Shown one piece after another: positions 44,536-54,371 of a DNA stretch of 64,000 nucleotides. The notes under the pieces were generated by a model. The model did not search any database and had not been told where the DNA came from. It saw nothing but the letters and a program-made list of their open reading frames with translations. The number at the start of each line of letters is the position of its first letter. The stretch's first letter is position 1. This DNA comes from Mycobacterium sp. DL (GTDB lineage: Bacteria; Actinomycetota; Actinomycetes; Mycobacteriales; Mycobacteriaceae). The DNA is taken from positions 4,216,001-4,280,000 of the forward strand of contig NZ_CP155796.1 in NCBI RefSeq assembly GCF_039729195.1, given 5' to 3'. The position numbers and the translations under genes were made by a program.

Positions 44536-45321
44536 TCAGCGTGTGGTCCGGTGTGCTCGAATGACTGACAGCATTACGCCCAGCGCGAGTCCGATGCCGA
44601 GCCCGCAGAGGTTGTCGACGACATCCCCACTCTGGCAACCGCGTCCGAGCATCGGTGCCAGCGATTGGATTGCCTCGATGGATGGCGGCAAGGCAAGGAC
44701 AGCCAACAGCAACCATGCCGTTGCCGGTGATCGATCGACGAGTCCGACCGCCAGGCCCAGCGGTACGAACAGGATTACATTGAGGCTGGTCTCGCCGAGG
44801 TATAGGTAGTGGGACAGTGATGCGAATCCTGTGCGCCCGAAATCGCAGCGGCCAAACGCCGACGTTTCACCGATGAAACCATCGGAGTCCGGTGGGATCG
44901 TCGCCGAGATTGCGACACCCACCCCCATGAGGAGAAGGAACGCGATCGACCTGCGGGTGCATAGGCGCCGTGCCACACGGCCGGCAAGCGCGAGTGCGAT
45001 CGCGATCGTGATGGCCAGCCCGGGGAGGAACCACGGCAGGACGCTCGTGAGGATACTGAAGGACTCGCCGGCCGGAGCGATCACCGTGAGCGGTGCCCGA
45101 GCGCCCGTTGAAAGCGATATCTGCGAGTCCTCCACAGTGACATTCTGTTCTGGTCTTCCTACTCGATCAGAGCCGGGCCAGCACACGATGGTCGAGACTC
45201 GGTGGCGGCGCCATGCACATGCCGCCGACAACCCGTCGAGGATAACTGTCGGATGGCGTATAGGGGGAGAGTCATGGCTAACGAGATGTCCTCCAGATGG
45301 TGTCGTTAGCTGAGAATGCAA
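44536..45321 (-). CDS. VanZ-like membrane protein
   Basis: Up to 261 residues. The confident part is the C-terminal VanZ domain: hydrophobic helices at WFLPGLAITIAIALALAG and SIAFLLLMGVGVAIS, then SLNVILFVPLGLAVGL and the signature SIEAIQSLAPMLGRGCQSGD followed by VVDNLCGLGIG. The start is uncertain: the frame opens at a TTG (45321), and the first usable GTG is at 45135, which would give 199 residues and still include the four helices. VanZ-like proteins are common in polysaccharide loci; their action is unknown and most have nothing to do with glycopeptide resistance. Confidence 0.72.
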   Translation of the reverse strand: MHSQLTTPSGGHLVSHDSPPIRHPTVILDGLSAACAWRRHRVSTIVCWPGSDRVGRPEQNVTVEDSQISLSTGARAPLTVIAPAGESFSILTSVLPWFLPGLAITIAIALALAGRVARRLCTRRSIAFLLLMGVGVAISATIPPDSDGFIGETSAFGRCDFGRTGFASLSHYLYLGETSLNVILFVPLGLAVGLVDRSPATAWLLLAVLALPPSIEAIQSLAPMLGRGCQSGDVVDNLCGLGIGLALGVMLSVIRAHRTTR

Positions 45322-45505
45322 GCGCGCTCACGTGCCGGCGTAGTACCGTACGTCGTGGGGGCGGATTTGCGCGGGTCGGCAGACCTTCGTCTTGCGTTGT
45401 CTCCGGTGGGAGGGATCAAGTACGCATGACAACTCGGATCGCTGACAAGAAGTGCGACGTTCGCGCGGTCGGCTGGGCGTTCTTGCCGCCCCTCAGGTTC
45501 TTGTG

Positions 45506-46138
45506 ATGAAGCGCGCGGTCGACGTCGTCGGCGCCGCCGTAGCACTCTTGATCTTGGCCGTGCCGATGCTGGTGATCGCCTGCGTGGTGCAGATCCGCCT
45601 GGGAAGCCCGGTGCTGTTCACCCAGGTGCGGCCAGGCCGCGACGGCGTTCCGTTCCGCATGATTAAGTTCCGCACCATGCGCGAGGCGACTGACGCTGCG
45701 GGTCGCACGCTGCCAGATGAACAGCGCCTGACGCGCCTTGGGCAAGCATTGCGCGCCACGAGTCTCGACGAGTTGCCGGAACTCTGGAACGTGCTCCGTG
45801 GCGATATGAGTCTGGTCGGACCACGGCCGCTTTTGATGGCGTACCTGCCGCTCTACACGCCGGTGCAGGCGCGTCGGCATGAGGTACGCCCGGGGATCAC
45901 CGGTTGGGCTCAGGTCAACGGCCGCAACGCGTTGAGCTGGGAAGAAAAGTTCGCGCTGGACGTCTGGTATGTCGACCACGCATCGTGCCGTGTCGACCTG
46001 AAGATTGTTGTCTTGACGATTTGGAAGACGCTCAGCCGTGATGGCATCACACAGCAGGGACACGCGACGATGCCTGACTTCACCGGTTCGGAACCCCGGC
46101 AAAACGTGACACGCAAAGTCACCGGCCGTCAGACATAA
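45506..46138 (+). CDS. Initiating phosphoglycosyl transferase (PglC/WcaJ-type, small form)
   Basis: 210 residues, the short monotopic phosphoglycosyltransferase (bacterial sugar transferase, PF02397-like). One N-terminal re-entrant hydrophobic helix (GAAVALLILAVPMLVIACVV), then GSPVLFTQVRPGRDGVPFRM, the catalytic Asp-Glu dyad region RATSLDELPELWNVLRGDMS, then LVGPRPLLMAYLPLY and RPGITGWAQVNGRN. It transfers a phospho-sugar from the UDP donor to polyprenyl phosphate, starting the repeat unit. The small PglC-like form typically uses diNAc-bacillosamine or related 2,4-diamino sugars, matching the dehydratase/aminotransferase pair at 29501-32553. Confidence 0.9.
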   Translation: MKRAVDVVGAAVALLILAVPMLVIACVVQIRLGSPVLFTQVRPGRDGVPFRMIKFRTMREATDAAGRTLPDEQRLTRLGQALRATSLDELPELWNVLRGDMSLVGPRPLLMAYLPLYTPVQARRHEVRPGITGWAQVNGRNALSWEEKFALDVWYVDHASCRVDLKIVVLTIWKTLSRDGITQQGHATMPDFTGSEPRQNVTRKVTGRQT

Positions 46139-46158
46139 GACGATGTAGGAGAACTCAC

Positions 46159-47448
46159 GTGCAACTTTCGTGGAAGACGCTGAATGAGCTCGAGTGCGAC
46201 TTCGGCGAAGCGTTCTTCCTGCTCGATGTCCAAGCGTTTCGAAAGAACTACGAGGAATTTCTCGACGCATTTCGGGTCATCTATCCGCGAAGCCGAATCG
46301 CGTACTCCTACAAGACGAACTACATCCCTCGACTGTGCTGGGAGGTTGACCGGATGGGCGGCTACGCTGAGGTCGTCTCGAGCATGGAGTACGACGTGGC
46401 GCTGCGTGTCGGTGTCGATCCGAGGCAGATCATATTCAATGGTCCCTACAAAAGTGAGCACGACCTGGAGCGAGCTCTACTGGCCGGATCTGTCGTCAAC
46501 CTCGATGCCTACTACGAGGTGGACCTGATCGAAGCCATCGGCCGCCGTCATCCGCAAGCCGAGTTGAAGGTCGGGTTGCGGTGCAATTTCGAACTCGAGG
46601 ACCACCATTCCTCGAGATTCGGGTTCGATGCCGGAGCCGGCGGCGATCTGTACGAGGCGCTCAAACGACTTGAGAGCATTGATAATTGCGTCGTGGCGGG
46701 GCTCCACTGCCACTTCTCCAGCGGACATCGCAGCGTCGAGTCCTATGTTCGGCGCACCCGCCGCCTGCTCGAGTTGTCCGCGAGTTGCTTCCCGCGCCAG
46801 CCGCCGCACTTCATCGATGTCGGAGGCGGCTACTTCAGCAAGATGAGCCCGGAACTGCGAAGCCAGTTTCCAGGCCCGGTCCCGAGCTACGGGGAGTACT
46901 CCGCCGCAATTGCTTCCGAGGTCGCTGCTGCCTACCCCGGTGCCGACGGGCCGGAACTGATCCTGGAGCCGGGATCCGCGCTCACCTCCGACGTGATGTG
47001 TTTTGTGGCCAAAGTCGTTGCACGAAAGCGGGTCCGCACCCGCGAGCTCGCTCTGGTCGCGGGCAGCATCCACAACATCAAGCCGACCCTTCATGGCAAG
47101 CAGCTCCCGATGACCGTGGTGAGTGCCGCCGACCTCCCAGACGAATCACACGGCGAGCGCCCGGCCGACATCGTGGGCTACACCTGTATGGAGCATGACT
47201 GTCTGCAGCGCGGCTACCGTCAGCGGGTCCGACCGGGGGACTATGTCGTATTCCAGAACGTGGGCGCCTACACCGTCGTCATGAAGCCGCCGTTCATCCG
47301 CCCGGCACCGGCCATTCTCGTTCTCGACGACAAGAACTCCGTTGAGGTGGCGCGCCGCGCGGAATGTTGGGATGACCTGTTCGGCGCCTTCATCTTTCCG
47401 AACCAGCCGGAACCGGCACTACCACCGAGACCGCCAGGCGCGGTGTGA
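46159..47448 (+). CDS. Fold-type III PLP amino-acid decarboxylase
   Basis: 429 residues from GTG 46159 with GTAGGAG upstream. Alanine-racemase-like barrel with PLP Lys52 (AYSYKTNY), the H-x-H segment AGLHCHFSSGHRS, the Gly-rich phosphate loop FIDVGGGYFSKM, and LILEPGSALTSD. The C-terminal barrel has the Cys-containing YTCMEHDCL, the counterpart of C-E/D-S-x-D in ornithine and diaminopimelate decarboxylases, and the Tyr in NVGAYTVVM. It releases CO2 from a basic or modified amino acid, perhaps to make a diamine or amino-alcohol substituent. It sits directly upstream of an ATP-grasp ligase gene, and the two probably act in sequence. Confidence 0.82.
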   Translation: MQLSWKTLNELECDFGEAFFLLDVQAFRKNYEEFLDAFRVIYPRSRIAYSYKTNYIPRLCWEVDRMGGYAEVVSSMEYDVALRVGVDPRQIIFNGPYKSEHDLERALLAGSVVNLDAYYEVDLIEAIGRRHPQAELKVGLRCNFELEDHHSSRFGFDAGAGGDLYEALKRLESIDNCVVAGLHCHFSSGHRSVESYVRRTRRLLELSASCFPRQPPHFIDVGGGYFSKMSPELRSQFPGPVPSYGEYSAAIASEVAAAYPGADGPELILEPGSALTSDVMCFVAKVVARKRVRTRELALVAGSIHNIKPTLHGKQLPMTVVSAADLPDESHGERPADIVGYTCMEHDCLQRGYRQRVRPGDYVVFQNVGAYTVVMKPPFIRPAPAILVLDDKNSVEVARRAECWDDLFGAFIFPNQPEPALPPRPPGAV

Positions 47449-47460
47449 GGACGCGCATCG

Positions 47461-48471
47461 ATGAACGTGCTGTTGACATGTGCCGGCCGCCGGAACTACC
47501 TGGTGGAGTTCTTCCGAGCCGCGCTTGACGGGGGCGGGCAGGTGTACGCCGCCGACTGCAGCAAGGACGCTCCGGCACTGCAAGAAGCTGATCGCTCCTT
47601 CGTCGTGCCCCCGGTCACTCATCCCGGGTACATCGAGCACATGCTCGAGCTCTGTCACGCCCAGGCGGTCCAGGTTCTGGTGCCACTGAACGATGTGGAG
47701 CTCCCCCTGCTCGCCCGCAATCGCGAACGGTTCGGCGTCGGAGGAACGCTCGCGTTGGTGTCGTCGCCCGACGTCATCGATACCTGCTTCGACAAGTGGG
47801 CGACGACCCGCTTTCTGAAGAGTTGCGGTATTGCCAGCCCGAGCACCTATCTCACGGTGCGCGAGGCACAAACGGCCCTCCATCAGCGGAAGATCGCATT
47901 CCCGCTCGTGGTCAAGCCACGCTGGGGCAGCGCCTCCATCGGCATCGTGTACGTCGAGCGGGCCGAAGATCTGGCGCCGGCGTACCAGCTGATCAAGCAT
48001 CAGCTGGCAAGTACCGTTCTCGCCGAGGCGAGTTCCCGCGATCTGGACCACGCCGTTTTGATCCAGCAACGCCTGCCGGGCCAGGAGTTCAGTCTCGACG
48101 TCGTGAACGACTTGGGCGGCCACCATGTCGCCACCTTTGCCCGCCGCAAGCTCGCGATGCGCGCTGGCGAGACGGACCGTGCCGTCACCGTCGACAGCCA
48201 CGAATTTGATCGGCTAGGTGCCGTCATCGGCCAACAGCTCGGCCACACAGGCAATCTCGACTGTGACGTCTTTCAGACCGAAGATCAGCTGTATGTGCTG
48301 GAGCTCAACCCGCGCTTCGGTGGCGGCTACCCGTTCTCCCACGCGGCCGGCGCCGACCTACCGGCGGCACTCGTGGCATGGGCGTCCGGCACAGCGCACG
48401 ACCCGCGCTGGTTGCATCCGCGTCCAGGGGTGACCACCGCCAAAACCGATCGGCTGGTGACTATGAACTGA
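47461..48471 (+). CDS. ATP-grasp carboxylate-amine ligase
   Basis: 336 residues with CarB/PylC-like ATP-grasp layout: a Rossmann-like N-terminal domain (NVLLTCAGRRNYLVEFF), then the ATP-grasp fold with KWATTRFLKSCGIASP, VVKPRWGSASIGIVYVE (nucleotide-binding Lys) and FQTEDQLYVLELNPRFGGG (metal ligands Glu/Asn). It joins a carboxylate to an amine through an acyl-phosphate. Twelve bases after the decarboxylase. Together they suggest attachment of an amino acid or amine to a sugar acid or amino sugar in the polymer. The exact substrates are unknown. Confidence 0.82.
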   Translation: MNVLLTCAGRRNYLVEFFRAALDGGGQVYAADCSKDAPALQEADRSFVVPPVTHPGYIEHMLELCHAQAVQVLVPLNDVELPLLARNRERFGVGGTLALVSSPDVIDTCFDKWATTRFLKSCGIASPSTYLTVREAQTALHQRKIAFPLVVKPRWGSASIGIVYVERAEDLAPAYQLIKHQLASTVLAEASSRDLDHAVLIQQRLPGQEFSLDVVNDLGGHHVATFARRKLAMRAGETDRAVTVDSHEFDRLGAVIGQQLGHTGNLDCDVFQTEDQLYVLELNPRFGGGYPFSHAAGADLPAALVAWASGTAHDPRWLHPRPGVTTAKTDRLVTMN

Positions 48472-48480
48472 GGAGTAGAC

Positions 48481-49644
48481 ATGGTTCGTCTCGTCCACGT
48501 CACCACGGTGCCCGATTCGCTCGCGTTCTTCCACGGGCAGGTCGGCTACCTAAAGGCGCGGGGCGTAGATGTGTGGGCACTGTCCTCGCCGGGCGAGATG
48601 CTCGACCAGTTCGCCACAGACGAGGACATCCCGGTCCACGGCCTGGCAATGGCGCGGCGTATCACGCCGCTGCGCGATCTGGCTACCACCGCCCGGCTGT
48701 GGCGCTGGCTGCGCGAGGTACGGCCCGACATCGTCAACGCCCACACGCCCAAAGCCGGGCTACTCGGCATGCTGGGGGCCTGGTTGGCGAGGGTACCGGT
48801 GCGGGTCTACCACCTGCACGGCTTGCCGCTCATGACGGCTACGGGGCTCAAACGGCAGCTGCTGCGGTGGACCGAGAGGGTCTCGTGCCTGCTGGCGGAC
48901 CAGGTGCTCTGTGTCAGCGCCTCGCTCCGTTCGGTCGCGTTGGCGGAGGGTTTGTGCCAGCCGGACAAGATCAAGGTTCTCCACCACGGCAGCATCAAAG
49001 GCGTCGATGCCGAAACAGTTTTCAACCCAGCGTTTCTCGTCGGCTCAGTGCGTGCCGCCACCCGCACAAGATATGGCATCCCGCTCGAGGCGGAAGTCAT
49101 CGGCTTCGTGGGCCGGGTGGTCCGTGACAAAGGGCTTGTCCAGCTGGTCGAGTCGTGGCAGACCCTTTCCGCGGAGCGCCGACAGTTGCACCTCTTGGTG
49201 GTCGGCCCCCTTGAGCCGCAGGATCCGTTACCTCCCGAGGCGGAGGAGCTGCTACGCACTGACTCGCGCATTCACCTGACTGGCATGCAAACCGACACGC
49301 CACCGCTGTACGCGGCGATGGATGTGGTGGTGCTGCCTACGTACCGAGAGGGATTCGGCGAGGTGGCGATCGAAGCCGCTGCGATGGAGCTGCCGGTCGT
49401 CGCCTCCTCGGTCGCTGGGTGTGTGGATGCCGTGCAGGACGGTGTGACAGGAACTCTGGTACCGCCTCGCGATTCAGCCGTCCTGACCGAAGCGATTCGC
49501 GGTTACCTGCTCGATCCGGATCTGCGGCGTCGGCATGGTGTGGCCGGGCGCGAACGAGTGCTGCGAGAGTTTCGGCCGGAGGACATCTGGGACGCGCTGT
49601 ACACCGAATACACCCGGCTGCTGAGATTGCACGAATACATCTGA
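48481..49644 (+). CDS. GT4-type glycosyltransferase
   Basis: 387 residues. The N-terminus (VHVTTVPDSLAFFHGQVGYL) and NAHTPKAGLLGMLGAWLARV, then YHLHGLP match the PglA/CapM/WbpT-like group that adds the second sugar to polyprenyl-PP-diNAc-bacillosamine or FucNAc. C-terminal donor domain with GFVGRVVRDKGL and E-x7-E in EGFGEVAIEAAAMELPVV. It is ten bases after the ATP-grasp gene. Likely the first glycosyltransferase acting after the initiating transferase. Confidence 0.87.
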   Translation: MVRLVHVTTVPDSLAFFHGQVGYLKARGVDVWALSSPGEMLDQFATDEDIPVHGLAMARRITPLRDLATTARLWRWLREVRPDIVNAHTPKAGLLGMLGAWLARVPVRVYHLHGLPLMTATGLKRQLLRWTERVSCLLADQVLCVSASLRSVALAEGLCQPDKIKVLHHGSIKGVDAETVFNPAFLVGSVRAATRTRYGIPLEAEVIGFVGRVVRDKGLVQLVESWQTLSAERRQLHLLVVGPLEPQDPLPPEAEELLRTDSRIHLTGMQTDTPPLYAAMDVVVLPTYREGFGEVAIEAAAMELPVVASSVAGCVDAVQDGVTGTLVPPRDSAVLTEAIRGYLLDPDLRRRHGVAGRERVLREFRPEDIWDALYTEYTRLLRLHEYI

Positions 49645-49776
49645 GCCGCAGACTATTTGCGGAAGCAACAAAGTGATTCCCCGGCTGTATGGAGCGCCTC
49701 GGAGTTTCTCACTCGCGGAGTCGATTGTTTGCAAGTGTGACTGCGGTAGGGCAGCTGTCGGAGTTACTCTCACGGG

Positions 49777-50430
49777 ATGACTTCGATGGTGAGCGACGGC
49801 ATTCGACTGATCCGCTCCAGCACCGGACGCCGCAGAGTGTTGGAGGGCATCCGAGTCCGGCTCTACTGGCGCCGCGATGCAGTCGGGCTGCGTCGAGACG
49901 TGAGTGTGCCCTTCGCCGCACCCCCGGCAAAGATCCCGGTCACTGTGCGGCGGTTACGGCCCGACGACGACCTCGCGTTCATAGCGGAAGATCCCGACCT
50001 CCCGCCACAGGAGGCGGCTGAGCGTGATTCCCGGCGCGAGCTCCTGAGGGCCGACATTCCAACGTGTTGGATCGCTGTGGATTCCGAGGGCACGGGGTGC
50101 TACATGCAATGGCTGATCGAGGCGCGCGACAACGCACGCATCCAGGCGTTCTGGCCAGGGTTGTTCCCCGAGCTCAAACCAGGCGAAGCGCTACTGGAGG
50201 CCGCCTACACGGGGGACGGCCATCGCGGAAAGGGGATCATGGCGCACGCTATGGCCCTGATCGCGGAACAAGCGCGCGACCTCGGTGTGCAGCACGTGAT
50301 CACCTTTGTCAGTAATGACAACATTGCGTCGCTGAAGGGTTGCGAGAGAGCCGGGTTCGCCCCTTATGTCAATCGCCGGGAAAGCTGGACCCTGTTCCGG
50401 CCGCGTGTCCGCTTCCAGCCTCTTGCCTGA
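49777..50430 (+). CDS. GNAT-family N-acetyltransferase
   Basis: 217 residues. A poorly conserved N-terminal part of about 55 residues precedes the GNAT core: TVRRLRPDDDLAF, the pyrophosphate loop YTGDGHRGKGIMAHAM (Q/R-x-x-G-x-G/A type), then NIASLKGCERAGF, the usual last motif. It could N-acetylate the 4-amino sugar (PglD role) or the ligated amine. It is 132 bases downstream of the glycosyltransferase, same strand. Confidence 0.78.
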   Translation: MTSMVSDGIRLIRSSTGRRRVLEGIRVRLYWRRDAVGLRRDVSVPFAAPPAKIPVTVRRLRPDDDLAFIAEDPDLPPQEAAERDSRRELLRADIPTCWIAVDSEGTGCYMQWLIEARDNARIQAFWPGLFPELKPGEALLEAAYTGDGHRGKGIMAHAMALIAEQARDLGVQHVITFVSNDNIASLKGCERAGFAPYVNRRESWTLFRPRVRFQPLA

Positions 50431-50583
50431 ACACCACTCCGCCCTGCTCGGAAAGGGTCGCGAGCCGCCTCACCCTTCCCGTGGCGCGGCGTCGACCTGA
50501 CAACCTGTTGTGCTCAGGATGAATTCGTCGCCCACCGACCCGGATCACGGGTGACCGTTGCGCCGCCGAGAGGGTTTGGGTGA

Positions 50584-51579
<996 letters not shown>

Positions 51580-52216
51580 CGATTGCCTGGTGTGCGGCAC
51601 AAGCAGGCGTCGATGGCTCACGACAGCCTCAACTTGCTGTGCTCGGAAGCTATGCAGATGTCAGCAAATGTTTCGAGACTCGGAACGGCTTGACGTCGAT
51701 CAACTGATCGGTCCGGCAGCCGCGCCGGCCTGGGAATCGTGTCTCGAGGTCGCGTAGCGGTGCGGATGTACAGCAATTCAGAAGAAACCGTCCTTAGTTT
51801 GTTTAGTAATTTGCTGTATATTGCTTCTGTCCCAGGTTGACGACTTCGTCGAAGGCTTCATCTCCGAGGTTAACGGTCCCGCCAATGGCTCGAACACGGA
51901 CTAATCCTGGACTGACATCCGGTCCGTTAATCGGCTTCAAACTGCGTGTTCGAGTTCCGAAGGCCGGCAATTCGGCCTTGAGTGGTCCCAGCGGTCCGCA
52001 CCGTTCGGCCAACCCGCCGGGGTCCTGCGCGGAAAACCGTGTCGACCGCAGTTGTGTTTGCCAGATGTTGTCTCCAAGTCCGTTGACATACATCTGGCAA
52101 AAAAATATGCTGTAGCGCAGCAGTACCGAACCCGACGCCGTGGGGGGCTCTCGGGGTACTGCCGAGAACGAGTGCACCGAAGGCTCGGAACAGCGGTGTG
52201 AGGTGAGGGAGGGCGA
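51580..52216. other. AT-rich intergenic region with a long inverted repeat
   Basis: 637 bases downstream of the polysaccharide locus. The stretch 51780-51835 is unusually AT-rich. A perfect 12-base inverted repeat lies at 52057-52068/52090-52101 (separate entry). Minus and plus ORFs here have no recognisable content and are not called. Confidence 0.4.
52057..52101. repeat. 12-base perfect inverted repeat, 21-base spacer
   Basis: TTTGCCAGATGT at 52057-52068 and ACATCTGGCAAA at 52090-52101, followed by further A residues. There is no U-tract in the rightward direction. It could be a regulator site for the gene at 52217, a remnant of a mobile-element end, or a leftward hairpin. Confidence 0.6.
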
Positions 52217-53464
52217 GTGATCACCGATCAATGCCATGTATGGCGTTCATCGCTCTCGGAGACGATCCGCAAGGTCGTGACCCGGCCGCATCTCGGGGCG
52301 GACCGCATAGCCATTCAAGACGGCCGCGCCTGTCTAGTTCTTGTCACCACTATGGCGATCGCAGTGAATGCGTGGGCGCTCTTCCCATCCACCGACAAGC
52401 CGGGCCACAGCGTTACGCTCCCGGCACTGGCGTCGCCCCCTGCGGCCGGCGTTCCGTCGGCACGGGAGGGTGGTCCCGACAAGTCGCGCGATTTCCTCAG
52501 GGTCACTTCCTTGCACTCGATGAGTGCCGAGCTGGTCAGTTCTGGTCCGACGTGGCACCGGCCGATGCACCAGTATCCGATTGCGGCGGTGGGAATCACG
52601 ATGGCGCCGCTGAGGTCGAAGCTTCAGGCTCTGCTGCTCCTGTTGTATTCACAAGCAGGCGAATTGGATTCGGTCGCCTTGGAGGCGAAGATCCGGGCAT
52701 TGCTCAGGCTGCCGGATTCCATGTTGGCCGAGTTGATGGCACATCCTGATCTGTCAGCGTTGAACATGATGTTGGACACCGTCCTCCTGGGAACCACCGA
52801 TATGGCGGCGGTCAAGACCGAGCTGGACAGAATCACCGTGACCTCCGTAGCGGACACGTCCCAGCACATTCAGATCATCACGGTGGGCAGCGATCTCGCT
52901 TATGCTGTGCAGGCGTCGGTCGACGACAGCGACCCGGGAAATGCCGTGTCACTGGTGTCCGCCCCGACTTCGCCGGGCGATCCAACGATGTTGGCGTCGC
53001 AGTTCGGCATGCTTACCGGCATGGCGTTGTCTGCCTTCGGGTTCGCGCCGAGCATTGCACCACCACCACCACCACCGCCACCACCACCAGCGCCGCCACC
53101 GGTGCCGGTGCCGGTGCCGGAACCTGTGTCCGTTGCTCGCATTATGGTGTCCACCGCCGAGGAACCGTTGCCATCCCCTCTGGCACCCGTGGCGAACGTT
53201 GTTGACTCAGTGGCGGAATCGACCGTTACGCCACCCACGTCGCTCGAGGTCATCGAATCAGGCAACGAGCTCGACCCGGGCGAGACATCGGTGCAGCAGA
53301 CCACCGACAATTCGCCTACAACGAATTCCCCCGAACCCGAGTCCCCGTCGACCCCCGCTGCCGGCGCGGAGAGTCCTGCTGAATCAGACGACGGAGCTGA
53401 ACCTCCTTCGACGAGCGGCGACGAGGGGGGCGGGACGTCTTCCGAAGGCGCGGCGAGCCCTTGA
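52217..53464 (+). CDS. Exported Pro/Ser-rich protein of unknown function
   Basis: 415 residues from GTG 52217. One hydrophobic segment at about 35-55 (ACLVLVTTMAIAVNAWALFP) acts as a signal or anchor. Residues about 110-270 form a helical domain (SKLQALLLLLYSQAGELDSV, then ALEAKIRALLRLPDSMLAEL) with no family I recognise. A poly-proline run (nine Pro) followed by Val-Pro repeats begins at about residue 279. The C-terminus is an acidic, Ser/Glu/Pro-rich low-complexity tail. It is probably surface-exposed. A hairpin separates it from the convergent steroid gene. Confidence 0.6.
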   Translation: MITDQCHVWRSSLSETIRKVVTRPHLGADRIAIQDGRACLVLVTTMAIAVNAWALFPSTDKPGHSVTLPALASPPAAGVPSAREGGPDKSRDFLRVTSLHSMSAELVSSGPTWHRPMHQYPIAAVGITMAPLRSKLQALLLLLYSQAGELDSVALEAKIRALLRLPDSMLAELMAHPDLSALNMMLDTVLLGTTDMAAVKTELDRITVTSVADTSQHIQIITVGSDLAYAVQASVDDSDPGNAVSLVSAPTSPGDPTMLASQFGMLTGMALSAFGFAPSIAPPPPPPPPPPAPPPVPVPVPEPVSVARIMVSTAEEPLPSPLAPVANVVDSVAESTVTPPTSLEVIESGNELDPGETSVQQTTDNSPTTNSPEPESPSTPAAGAESPAESDDGAEPPSTSGDEGGGTSSEGAASP

Positions 53465-53482
53465 CCGCGCGCTGCGGCGCGG
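53465..53482. terminator. GC hairpin between convergent genes
   Basis: CCGCGC (53465-53470) pairs with GCGCGG (53477-53482) across a six-base loop, immediately after the Pro-rich gene's stop and just before the end of the convergent gene; it could serve both directions. Confidence 0.4.
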
Positions 53483-53495
53483 ACCCGGGCGTGGT

Positions 53496-54368
53496 TCAGG
53501 CCGGGACGAATTCGACGCCGGCCAGCGCCACTGCATTGTCGCGGTCCGGCACGGTCACTACGGCGCTGAAGCCGCCCTCGGGGGTATCGGCGTCCTTCCA
53601 GACGCTCACCCGCAGGGTTTCGCCGGGGAAGACCACGCCCGCCATCCGGGCACCGTAGGACGCGAGCGCGCCGGTATCGCCGTCGAGCAGGTTGTCCACC
53701 AACGCCTTACAGGTCATGCCGTAGGTGCACAGTCCGTGCAGGATCGGTCGCGGGAATCCGGCGGCGGCGGCGAACTCCGGATCTGAATGCAGCGGGTTGC
53801 GGTCGCCGCACATCCGGTACAGCAGCGCCTGCTGGGGAGAGGTCGGCACGGTCAGTTCGAAGTCGGGTGCCCGGACCGGGGTGGCCGAAGACCCCGACGG
53901 TCCGCGGTCGCCGCCGAAGCCGCCTTCGCCGCGGGCGAAGATGGACCGCTTCTGGGTCCACAGCAGGGCGCCGTCGGGAGCGGTGACGGTCGTCTCCGAC
54001 CAGATGACCGCCGCCTTGCCCTTGTCCCAGATCTCGGTGAACCGGGTGATCGCGGTGCCGGTGCCCGACGGTGGGACCGGCCCGGGCACCGTCACGGCCT
54101 CGCTCGCGTGCAGCACCCGGCTCAGCTCGATGTCGATACCGGGGAACTTCACCGCCGGGGGATCGGTCAGGTGGAAGCTCTGCGCGACATTGCCGAACGT
54201 CGGGAGCACCTGTGGGGTGTCGTCGGTCAGATAACGCAGCTCACGGGTGTCCATCGGGTCGCCGCCGGCTCCCAGTCCCAGGTGATAGAGCTGGATATCG
54301 CTGCTGGCCCAGGAAAATTCGACGGGTTCCAGTGCAGCGCCGATGGCTTCGTCGAGGTTGATGGGCAC
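53496..54368 (-). CDS. hsd4B: MaoC-like enoyl-CoA hydratase of steroid catabolism
   Basis: 290 residues, double hot-dog fold of the R-specific hydratase 2 type. The catalytic motif lies in the C-terminal half: YRMCGDRNPLHSDPEFA (Asp and His, five residues apart) with HGLCTYGMTCKAL after it. It hydrates 2-enoyl-CoA intermediates. The assignment comes from sequence type and from synteny with M. tuberculosis Rv3538, which follows kstD divergently from hsaE-hsaG-hsaF. It is three bases downstream of kstD in the same operon. The true substrate (steroid side-chain enoyl-CoA) is inferred. Confidence 0.82.
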   Translation of the reverse strand: MPINLDEAIGAALEPVEFSWASSDIQLYHLGLGAGGDPMDTRELRYLTDDTPQVLPTFGNVAQSFHLTDPPAVKFPGIDIELSRVLHASEAVTVPGPVPPSGTGTAITRFTEIWDKGKAAVIWSETTVTAPDGALLWTQKRSIFARGEGGFGGDRGPSGSSATPVRAPDFELTVPTSPQQALLYRMCGDRNPLHSDPEFAAAAGFPRPILHGLCTYGMTCKALVDNLLDGDTGALASYGARMAGVVFPGETLRVSVWKDADTPEGGFSAVVTVPDRDNAVALAGVEFVPA

Positions 54369-54371
54369 GAT

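Noticed and set aside
44536..45321. VanZ similarity read as glycopeptide resistance
   Set aside because: No vanHAX genes nearby; VanZ-like proteins are common in unrelated membrane and polysaccharide loci.
50440..50500. Weak inverted repeat AAGGGT/ACCCTT after the GNAT gene as terminator
   Set aside because: The stem is only six bases with a long loop and no U-run; support is too weak.
51803..52237. 144-codon minus-strand frame in the AT-rich gap
   Set aside because: No ribosome site, no recognisable domain, low-complexity translation, and it crosses the inverted repeat.
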